DNA of 10,650 nt from Thermoplasmatota archaeon (GTDB lineage Archaea; Thermoplasmatota; JAQUQK01), in assembly GCA_028716125.1 (NCBI GenBank), contig JAQUQK010000048.1:1-10650 (forward strand), in the 5' to 3' direction. This document shows, piece after piece, positions 1 through 6,400 of this stretch. The translations under genes were made by a program, and so were the position numbers. Every line of letters starts with the position of its first letter. The first letter of the stretch is position 1. The notes below the pieces were generated by a model. The model did not search any database. It saw nothing but the letters and a program-made list of their open reading frames with translations, and was not told the origin of the DNA.

Positions 1-58
1 CTAGGGGGCGGGAAGGGGAAGGAAAACCTTGCCCTGAATCAACCCAAACGATAGAGTA

Positions 59-313
59 TTAACCAGCCAAAGAGTGCTGCACTTTCCGATTGCCGGAATG
101 CTGCACTTTCCGATTGCCGCCGCCAAGGGGCTTGTTCAAATCGTTGATGTGGAAGCGTCTTACTTTCTTCTGTGTGGCGGCGGCTAGTGAAATCGCCGCC
201 GATCCCGCAAAGGGTTCATGCAATGTTTCCACCGTAGCGGGGAAGTACCGCAAGATTTCATCCGCAAGATTTCGCTTGCTGCCTTGATACGGTATTGGAT
301 GGGGAATATTCAT
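59..313 (-). pseudogene. Truncated Dam-type (D12 class) DNA adenine methylase, N-terminal fragment
   Basis: The first ~60 residues match the start of D12-class N6-adenine methyltransferases. PYQGSKRNLA is the N-terminal S-adenosylmethionine-binding region, followed by the FxGxG-like motif I segment HEPFAGSAAISLAAA, and the fragment ends at FHINDLNKPL. Family members run to about 250-300 residues and contain a DPPY catalytic motif, which is absent here. From codon ~62 the frame reads into the tandem repeat block (NRKVQHSGNRKVQHS), then stops at 59. The gene is therefore cut by the repeat/IS-like block and should have no methylase activity. The start at 313 gives the usual family N-terminus (MNIPHPIPYQGSK), although no clear ribosome-binding site is seen. 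It is probably a left-over of an older restriction-modification or phage methylase gene. Confidence 0.8.
75..120. repeat. Two-unit repeat block resembling an IS end (left copy)
   Basis: The 21-base unit TGCTGCACTTTCCGATTGCCG occurs at 75-95 and again at 99-119, so the period is 24 bases. The 46-bp block has an inverted, diverged counterpart at 10528-10573. Both copies start TGCTGCACTTT and end TGCCGC. Multiple short repeats at each end, starting with TG, are known for IS21-family elements, but no istA or istB gene is present, so the family is only a guess. The block ends abruptly where the methylase reading frame begins, so it marks the junction that truncated that gene. Read in the methylase frame it encodes the duplicated peptide NRKVQHSG. 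Confidence 0.75.
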
Positions 314-323
314 ATAATTAATC

Positions 324-346
324 TATACGTTATACGTCAATTTGAC
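324..346. promoter_or_regulatory. Operator-like repeats upstream of the methylase fragment
   Basis: TATACGT is repeated directly at 324-330 and 331-337. It is followed by the perfect inverted repeat GTCAA-T-TTGAC at 336-346. The sites lie just upstream of the minus-strand methylase start and could be a regulator site. A weak promoter may overlap them on the minus strand (TTAAAC, 17 bases, TATAAC). The function is inferred only from position and symmetry. Confidence 0.3.
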
Positions 347-431
347 TAATTGTTTAACAAGAATATCACGGGACTGCCATTGTTTCAAGCTATAAATTTA
401 CACTGAGACTGCTAAATTTTTACACAATAAT

Positions 432-627
432 CCTTCAAGCCACCTACGCCGTCCGCGCTTCGCGCGGCCGCCGCAGGAGCCTGATTTTTCACGCTCAGCC
501 GATTGACTGACAACGTGTCACATGTTTCTGTCTGTCCTTGACATCGCCAGCGTCGAATGATCCCGCCTATGATTGACCTGGATAACTTTCCAGACCGACT
601 CGGACAACATCAGAACCGAGCTTGCCG
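432..627. repeat. 196-bp direct repeat, left copy
   Basis: It aligns without gaps to 10100-10295 (constant offset 9668). By eye there are 10 mismatches in 196 positions, or about 95% identity. The copies have the same orientation. The left edge of identity is CCTTCAAGCC and the right edge is GAGCTTGCCG; flanking sequence differs on both sides in the two copies. The repeat contains a GC-rich hairpin (443-477) and, on the minus strand, the last ~36 codons of a protein-coding frame (518-627) that also ends the HUH-like remnant at the right edge. Recombination between the copies would remove the whole gene block as a circle of 9668 bp. Confidence 0.95.
443..477. repeat. GC-rich imperfect hairpin in the left direct repeat
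   Basis: Two 16-base arms (443-458 and 462-477) surround the loop TTC and form 13 of 16 pairs. The innermost six pairs, CCGCGC/GCGCGG, are perfect. It lies about 40 bases past the stop codon of the minus-strand gene remnant ending at 518. No run of T follows on that strand, so it is not a classic intrinsic terminator. Such hairpins next to HUH-enzyme genes are often the strand-transfer or termination signal of the element; here that role is inference. The right copy is at 10111-10145. Confidence 0.7.
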
Positions 628-784
628 CCCCGAATTTGGTTCTCCACGCCTCATTGACCTTTCTTCTGTCTTTGCCGTATCTTTCAAAAAGCGCAGGGAA
701 AAGACTGGTTATTCCGGAGGGATGGCAGAGGCCGGCTGCCACGTCACCCAAAAGGTCAAGCGGTCGCTTGCCCCGAGGCGCCAT
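518..784 (-). pseudogene. Chimeric ORF: 3' remnant of the HUH-like gene fused to unknown sequence
   Basis: The C-terminal ~37 residues (KFGAASSVLMLSESVWKVIQ onward to the end RTDRNM) match the end of the HUH-like remnant at 10186-10584 almost residue for residue. This is because both lie in the 196-bp direct repeat. The N-terminal half (MAPRGKRPLDLLGD through FERYGKDRRKVNEAWR) has no counterpart there and I do not recognise it. An open frame extends a dozen codons above the ATG at 784, to a stop near 820, without an obvious ribosome-binding site. It is best read as a recombination product or decayed gene rather than a working one. Confidence 0.5.
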
Positions 785-1082
785 CGCGATCGGGACGACG
801 TGAATCGTGCATGACTCGAAAGCCTACCGGTGATATTTGCACGGTCGCGCACTCAGTTGCAACGTGTTGCAAACCAATCTATTCCGCCTGACTCACTCTT
901 GCACCAAGAAGCACCCTCAAGCGCATAATCGCCGGGTTTTTTGTAGGAAAAGTGTAGGAAAAATATTCTCGCTTTAATCTCTTTTTGCAGAATGAAGTTT
1001 CATCCCTCGAACGTATTGAGCTCAGTGGCATCTCCCGCAGGTTAGCATCCGCTACAGTGATTTGTTAAGACACACGATACAT
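785..1082. other. Gene-free left spacer of the cargo
   Basis: About 300 bases between the chimeric ORF and the beta-flower gene stop. No convincing ORF, tRNA or terminator is seen. It holds the inverted repeat at 857-872 and a short direct repeat GTAGGAAAA (about 941-964) beside a T-run. It changes from GC-rich before ~850 to AT-rich after ~930, consistent with a junction between the element end and the cargo. Confidence 0.5.
857..872. promoter_or_regulatory. Inverted repeat TTGCAA-CGTG-TTGCAA
   Basis: Two TTGCAA hexamers, each a palindrome, are separated by CGTG, giving a near-perfect 16-bp dyad. The arrangement looks like a binding site for a dimeric helix-turn-helix protein. No regulated gene starts next to it, so its role is unknown. 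Confidence 0.3.
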
Positions 1083-1442
1083 CTATTCATTGAAAAAAGA
1101 CTCACCTATTAGTTCCGACCAACCTAACGAACGTAGCGGGTTCAATGGTGGTATTGATCTGACTCCTTTGATCGGTCGAATTCCCTTTATTCCTTTTAGG
1201 GGGTTCAGCGCCTTCAACGGTTTTAGCGGACCACCGCTGCTCTGCTCGGTAAAAAACACATGATTGCCGTCGTGGTCCAATATCCATCCCTCATTGAACC
1301 AACCAAGATGCTCGCCGGAGTACGCGTAGACATGTTGGCCCGATAAGTATGCCACTGGCTCGCCGGTGAAAAGATAAATATGCACTAAATCGTCAGTGTA
1401 TGCGACCGGCGTTCCATACTGATCAAAAAACGTAAGCGACAT
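1083..1442 (-). CDS. 4-fold beta-flower domain protein with Pro/Lys/Leu-rich tail
   Basis: The first ~66 residues consist of four similar beta hairpins built on Gly-x-x-hydrophobic-aromatic: GTPVAYTD (about 10-17), FTGEPVAYLSG (25-35), YSGEHLGWFNEGW (41-53) and DHDGNHVFF (56-64). This matches the family named 4-fold beta-flower protein. The tail (about 70-110) is a low-complexity string of L/I-K-x-L/I-P type units (PLKPLKALNPLKGIKGIRPI and onward) and ends GWSELIGESFF, which is conserved in the family by memory. It is small, soluble, with no signal peptide or membrane segment. Translation begins at an ATG eight bases after AAGGG. It starts 11 bases after the HEPN gene stop, so the two are very likely co-transcribed. 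The family's biochemical role is unknown to me; ligand binding at the centre of the fold is only a guess. Confidence 0.8.
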   Translation of the reverse strand: MSLTFFDQYGTPVAYTDDLVHIYLFTGEPVAYLSGQHVYAYSGEHLGWFNEGWILDHDGNHVFFTEQSSGGPLKPLKALNPLKGIKGIRPIKGVRSIPPLNPLRSLGWSELIGESFFNE

Positions 1443-1453
1443 TTTGTGAACCC

Positions 1454-2173
1454 TTATTTCGACTGCAATCGGGCTCCTACCGCTAAAAGAACCTTTTCGC
1501 CCAAATCGAGAAGATAATTTGAGTCGTCGATCATTTCTGAACGCTTTCGCACCCTGCGGTTTCGTTTTGGTGCGCCAAAGCGGACGTCCAATTCATGAAT
1601 GATTTGATTGCGAGCGGTGAAGATTCGCTTCAAACGTTCCGCATCTAGTTTGATCTCGTCTTGTCCGACGCCAAGAGCACGCGCGGCACGAATAAGCTCC
1701 TCCGCTGACTGAAGGCTACTGGAGGTTAAATAGCCGATGTATTCACCGATGGCTTGGGCTTGAACAGTCTCGGCTACTATAAGATTGGTCAAAAATTCCC
1801 GGAATTCCTCTGGGTTCGTTTCGGCACCATCAATTCGGAGCTTCCGATGCACAAATTTTCGTAGCTCTAAACGAGCGGCTGGTTGCTTCGGAAGAAGTAG
1901 ACGAAGTGAGTCACGGATAAGTTGCTTTGTCATAGAGTCGACGCCTGCCGCCGCAAGGACAAGCATCGCGCGGAGGATGTCTTGTTCCTGATCCGTCGTT
2001 CCCCCTTTACGTCCCCCTTTTCTTCTCTTTCGGACAATATCGAACGCCCTAAGTAGCGTTCGCGCAGCTTCATGCGTATGCTCCAGGATGAGAAAGCTAT
2101 TCTTGATTTCCGAGGCACGATAATTAGAGGCGTTAAGAGTTTGCTTTCGGATTTTTCTGTCAATTTCTTTCAT
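1454..2173 (-). CDS. HEPN-motif protein, putative RNase or nucleotide-modifying toxin partner
   Basis: 239 residues, predicted mostly helical. Near the C-terminus TARNQIIHEL (about 186-195) carries R188-N189-x3-H193, the RNxxxH (Rx4H) signature of HEPN ribonucleases. An upstream helix, AAAGVDSMTKQLIRDSL (about 74-90), with a central Asp resembles the first conserved helix of RiboL-PSP-type HEPN domains. A basic stretch RKRRKGGRKGG (48-58) and another (KRNRRVRKR, 203-211) could bind nucleic acid. HEPN proteins in defence islands usually cleave RNA when triggered. Whether this one is catalytic or structural cannot be decided by eye. The start at 2173 gives a charged N-terminus, but the ribosome-binding site is weak. 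It sits 68 bases after the DUF4145 gene, with an inverted repeat in the gap, and is followed closely by the beta-flower gene. Confidence 0.65.
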   Translation of the reverse strand: MKEIDRKIRKQTLNASNYRASEIKNSFLILEHTHEAARTLLRAFDIVRKRRKGGRKGGTTDQEQDILRAMLVLAAAGVDSMTKQLIRDSLRLLLPKQPAARLELRKFVHRKLRIDGAETNPEEFREFLTNLIVAETVQAQAIGEYIGYLTSSSLQSAEELIRAARALGVGQDEIKLDAERLKRIFTARNQIIHELDVRFGAPKRNRRVRKRSEMIDDSNYLLDLGEKVLLAVGARLQSK

Positions 2174-2205
2174 TCTAATATCTTTTGCGCCCTAATGGTT
2201 GATCT

Positions 2206-2242
2206 AACCCTTTTCAAAATACGCGCATTTTGACATAGGGTT
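2206..2242. promoter_or_regulatory. 37-bp interrupted inverted repeat between the DUF4145 and HEPN genes
   Basis: The arms are AACCCT-tt-TCAAAAT and ATTTTGA-cat-AGGGTT, around the loop ACGCGC. This gives 13 paired bases with one small internal loop. It starts at the DUF4145 stop codon and lies about 33 bases before the HEPN start. No T-run follows on the minus strand, so it fits an operator, an RNA processing or stability hairpin, or a weak attenuator better than a plain terminator. Confidence 0.55.
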
Positions 2243-2868
2243 CAGGTCGTTGTTGGAACCTCTTGTGGTTTGGAATCCTTCAATCCTTGAGCAACCAAGG
2301 CAGGCAGGACAAACATGAACTGCCCCAAAGCTTTTGCAAAATCGATACACTTTTTTGCCTCAGGTTCTTTGGGTAAGTCGGCGTTTTCATCTGCATGCCT
2401 TTGATCATTCGCCTCGAGTCGCACTTGATGTGCCCATATAGCCATGTCTTTGGTAATGATTCCATCCTTTGCTGCTTGGTCAATTCTCGAATAGAGACTT
2501 CCTGTATTGTACTTCTTGGCCTTCAGCATGGCATCAACCGAACTTGCGGCCAGCATGATGGCTCCCGCCGGGGCATGAATACTCTCGAGGGCCTGAACTA
2601 AGTAGGCTCTGGCCTTGTCTGGAATATCATCCGCAACGGAATCGGTCGATGGAAATATTTGGTGTACGAACGCAGCCTTGCCCGCTATTGCGTTGGCCAA
2701 GACTACGCCGCCACAACGCCCACAGACGTAATTGCGCCAAATACGTTTGTTTTCACCTTCGCTGTTGATTGTCGTGTGCTCACTGAGCTTGGTAAGGTTC
2801 GGGGTGTCAACGTTGCAGAATGGGCAACGATCGATTTTCAGGACATCCGAAAAATCAATTAATGCCAT
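2242..2868 (-). CDS. DUF4145 protein with N-terminal zinc ribbon
   Basis: 208 residues. The N-terminus has a four-Cys zinc-ribbon pattern, C15-P-F-C18 and C49-G-R-C52. The rest follows the DUF4145 layout: a helical pair (KARAYLVQALESIHAPAGAIMLAASSVDAM split over about 85-114), a central helix around SRIDQAAKDGIITKDMAIWA (about 126-145), then HQVRLEANDQRHADE. In this family the last motif (R-x3-N-D-x-R-H) is the conserved signature and is related to the HEPN fold. DUF4145 domains often occur beside, or fused to, restriction enzymes and other defence genes, but no single reaction is established. AAAGGA six bases before ATG supports this start. It is 80 bases after the small nuclease-like gene. 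With the next gene, also HEPN-like, it may form a pair, which is inference. Confidence 0.85.
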   Translation of the reverse strand: MALIDFSDVLKIDRCPFCNVDTPNLTKLSEHTTINSEGENKRIWRNYVCGRCGGVVLANAIAGKAAFVHQIFPSTDSVADDIPDKARAYLVQALESIHAPAGAIMLAASSVDAMLKAKKYNTGSLYSRIDQAAKDGIITKDMAIWAHQVRLEANDQRHADENADLPKEPEAKKCIDFAKALGQFMFVLPALVAQGLKDSKPQEVPTTT

Positions 2869-2948
2869 TTCGATTCCTTTCGTTTCTGGTTTCTCCCAGA
2901 TCCAACCATTGATTTAAAGGCAAATTTGCCCTTGTGGCTGGCGATTGC

Positions 2949-3245
2949 TTATGTCACGAATCGCTTAAAGATCGTCTTGCGATTTTTGTCCGCGATTTCC
3001 TTGAACTCCTCTTGTTGCTTCTGATCACGAGGGTTGTCCACTGAATCAGGGGTCTCGACCTCGTATATCCTGCGTTCTTTCCCTTTTCGTCCGATCACGT
3101 CGGGTCGCATGCCACCGAAAGACGTGGGTTTATCGTATCCGGATATGTCAGCTTGAACGCTGTATCCCTGTTTCTCAAGATTCTCGGCCAGACTCGCGAC
3201 TTTCTTATCATGTGCTGACTGGCTTCGCTTACTTCTGCTCGACAT
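2949..3245 (-). CDS. Small putative PD-(D/E)XK-type protein, 98 aa
   Basis: The basic N-terminus (MSSRSKRSQSAHDKK) leads into an amphipathic helix with EKQGY (24-28), a common beginning of nuclease-fold domains. This is followed by R47-P48-D49-V-I and, 12 residues on, Y-E62-V-E64-T. The D...ExE arrangement on two adjacent strands resembles the active site of PD-(D/E)XK nucleases with Lys replaced, as in some Vsr-like and archaeal resolvase-like groups. The close-spaced helix after it (NPRDQKQQEEFKEIADK) fits. The frame is open to 3332, but AAAGGAG lies 10 bases before the ATG at 3245, supporting this start; an ATG at 3254 lies too close to that site. It is 197 bases from the helicase gene and has its own candidate promoter. 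Nuclease activity is inferred, and it could be a DNA-binding accessory. Confidence 0.6.
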   Translation of the reverse strand: MSSRSKRSQSAHDKKVASLAENLEKQGYSVQADISGYDKPTSFGGMRPDVIGRKGKERRIYEVETPDSVDNPRDQKQQEEFKEIADKNRKTIFKRFVT

Positions 3246-3275
3246 TGTATACATACTCCTTTCGCCAACCATTGC

Positions 3276-3332
3276 TTGACAAACAAATTTACCCTGATAA
3301 AAATAGTTTATCCTGAAGGGCAATCCTGTCAA
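3276..3332. promoter_or_regulatory. Symmetric promoter/operator region ahead of the small nuclease-like gene
   Basis: On the minus strand a perfect TTGACA (3327-3332) is followed after 16 bases by TAAACT (3305-3310), a plausible sigma70 promoter for the four downstream genes. The -10 lies inside the inverted repeat GATAAA-AATAG-TTTATC (3296-3312). A second TTGACA on the plus strand (3276-3281) is at exactly the same distance from the dyad centre at 3304, with TAAAAA 16 bases later. The result is two face-to-face promoter-like halves around one dyad. It may be an autoregulated site, or one that also makes RNA antisense to the helicase gene end. Confidence 0.45.
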
Positions 3333-3441
3333 ATCTTATTGTGAAAGAAAGACGGTATGCCAGGCTGATGTTGGCCAAGATTCAAAAAATATTTTCGTTA
3401 ATTATTGCTTCAAAAGCCATGGGCTACTCCGTTTCAAATAA

Positions 3442-6400
3442 TTATGCCTTTTCTTCCCGTCCGTTCTCGCCAAGATTAAATTCTCTTTGTTTAATAACAT
3501 TGTTCTCGAAGGCAAATCTGATGGTACCTGACTCGTCTATGACTACTATCTCGCGATCAACAAGATGTTGAAGGGCTCTTTGAAGTTTCCGTTCAAGCAG
3601 TTCCTGGCTCTTGCCAGATAGATGCAATTCCAAAACTCTACAAGCTTTGCCTGATAAATTTCTCCGAGTCAGATGTTGTCCTTGCCTAAGAAACCCAACA
3701 ATTAGGTGTGCGATCTCTGCCAATGCCATTGTTTGTATGTCCATATTTCTTTTCGTTGCACGATCGAGAGCAGGTCGCAATCTGTCGGAAAACTCGTCTT
3801 TTGCGCATTCAGCGACTTTCTTTTCCTGCTTTAACTCCGCCGGTGGTGCGATCTCAGTCACGACAGCAGATTCCTTTGGTGGACTGAGCGCTGGCTCTGA
3901 CTTAGGTTGTTCCCAAAGATTCTCTGGTGCAATTCCCAGATCATCCAATATTTCCCAAAGAGATGATAATGCCGCTGACCTGTCTCGGTAGAACACACTC
4001 GAACTCACCCGCCAAAAATTCCAACCTGCCCGTCGCAACTGTGTTTCGCGTTTCTGATCATCTTCCCACTTTTCTTGCCCATGCCAGCGATCGCCGTCGC
4101 ACTCAATTGCAAGCCGATCTCTTTGTCCTTGCGCAACGAGGTCTATACGATATTGACGATCCTTGAGTGGTTCGAATTGAGGAATCACACGATATCCCCG
4201 ACGTATAATGATCTCCCCAACATCAATTTCGAATTGGCTGTCGGCGTTCGTCTTCAACACTTCCAATCCAGCTTCTATCCGCTTGAGAGGCGGATTTTGA
4301 TACCAACTCAATAGTTTGTATCTAACGCATTCTGGATTGTTAATATCGCTCAACTTCACGGAATGGAATAGAAAAACCTGATCTCTTGCGCGACTGGTAG
4401 CTACATTGAAACGCTGTCGGGCGTCCTCCTTAACCAATGCGTTGAAAGATTCGTTCGTCGCAATAACCATGGATAGGAACATGACATCCCTTTCGTCGCC
4501 CTGAAAAGCATAAGCATCACCGCAAATAATCCTGCGTTCTTCGCGCTCAGTCTCGTTTAAACGTTGTGCTATGAGTCCCGAAATGTATTTGGCATGTTCG
4601 TCGCCAAGGAGCGAGATCACCCCCATAGTCCGCCTTCTTCCATCCTTGCCGCCTTTGGAGTATCGTGGATCTTGGCAACACTCAACCAGTTTGTTAACCA
4701 ACGCTTCGGCTTCCGGCTCATTCACCCCGGCATTGTTCTTGAAACCGCTCTCCACGAAGACCGTGCGGATCGAAGGTTCAAGCCGGAATTCGGGATTCGG
4801 TTGGCGGAGTGGTTCAAGATTCCCTCCGTACGTCGGGCAAAGATGATTATTGAACCCGATGATTTCCGGTACACACCGGAAATGTTCACTGAGCAACGTC
4901 CGGTCCATATAGGGCAGTGTGCCTGTAATTGTGTAGAGACTATTGTTTATAAAGAACCGCTCCGGATATGGGACGCCATTCAACCAAATTCGAATCTGCT
5001 CCATAACCTTATCGTGGGGCACCCCGACACTGGCGGGACTGATCTGTTCAGGATCACCGATTACAAGCACCTTCTTGCCTCTAAATAGAACGGGAAGAGC
5101 TCGAATGTCACACTGACTTGCTTCGTCAACAACCACAACATCAAATATCCCAGGCTCGGCAGCAAACAGCTCGACTACGCGGAACAAAGGCATGACCCAA
5201 ACCGGAACCGCACCTTGAGCTACCCGCATAGCGCGACTAGCGACGTTCAACCAATACGGCGCATACTTACCCGTCCCCTTCCCGTACTTGCGCATGGCAT
5301 CCGCCCATGTCGCAAGAGCCTGATGCTGCTCAGGTTTCACATTTTTTATCTGTCTTTGCCACGTCCGTTCATGGACCAGCCGCGTGATCAGACCCTGTTC
5401 TCGACGACGACACCGTTCAAGTCGTTTCTGTAGACTTTCAATACTTTCACGATCGTGAAGTTGATCGAGCCACGAACCCAACCGTCGAATACGCCATGCG
5501 GTCCGCCAATTCGTCGGAATTGCCGTTGTTCCACATTCACGGGCATACTCGACCAATTCAGACGCCCAAAGTGGAGCGACAACAGCAATCCGACTCTTGA
5601 GATCCTTGATTCGTTCTGACTTGGGCTTGACTGCCAGCAGCGAGTGAAGACATCTCGATGCTTCTTCGTACTCACATGCCGAACGCCTGGCAACCGCCCC
5701 GGCAAAGTCGTCCCACAACGGATGAGCATTCGCCTTCTTCCGCTCCCTGCGCAAAGCCTCTTCGTAAGCGACCAGACTGGCCGAGATTTGAGCTTGTTTC
5801 AGGACCGCCTGTTGACCATGAAGAATGCTCAGCAAGGCGATCAGAGTATCCTCACAATGACAAACCCGGCGACTCGCTGGACAACCCATCGCCTGAGCTT
5901 GTTCATCAATCTTTCCGAGGTGTTGCTTTGCCCATTGAACGACCCGTCCCACTTTCTTGATCCGCTCCCCTGCATCGGCAACCGGCATAGGGGCCGAATC
6001 ATCGGCCATAGGACCGGACACCGGCTCAAGATTCTTACGCCAGTATTTCTCAAACTTTACCATTCGATCCATGTGAACGAAATATGCCTTCGCGGCGGCA
6101 AGCCGCTCCGGGATTGAAAGAGGTTTGCCATCCGCCGTCACGGCCTTGAAAAGGCATTTCGCCGACTTGTGTAGAAACGGCCAAATAAGAACGCTCTTGG
6201 GATTCCTGCCTTGTTGTACGACACCATCCAAAGCGGCAAGGGCAACATCCACGTCAACATCAGGAGGCAAGTTCGCAACTTCAATATCGAATGTCTGACT
6301 CTTCTGGAAAGCTTCAAAGGCTGTTGAATGATGTTCTTCACATGTCTTCAGGAAGTTTTCCCAAAAAGCACCGTTCTTCGGATCGGCCGCTATGAGACCA

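Noticed and set aside
75..119. CRISPR or other repeat array
   Set aside because: Only two units at 24-base spacing with a 3-base gap, no spacers and no cas genes.
432..480. Intrinsic terminator
   Set aside because: The hairpin is strong, but no T-run follows on either strand.
935..965. Phage or integron attachment site suggested by GTAGGAAAA repeats and a T-run
   Set aside because: No integrase gene, tRNA end or second matching copy elsewhere in the window.
3246..3332. N-terminal extension of the small nuclease-like protein from the ATG at 3332
   Set aside because: The extension has no family character, and AAAGGAG lies just upstream of the ATG at 3245; the -35 hexamer also overlaps the longer frame.
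4564..5088. 174-residue plus-strand ORF inside the helicase gene
   Set aside because: It lies antisense to the conserved helicase motifs, has no domain sense and no ribosome-binding site. The same holds for the other plus-strand frames between 3.4 and 8.5 kb.
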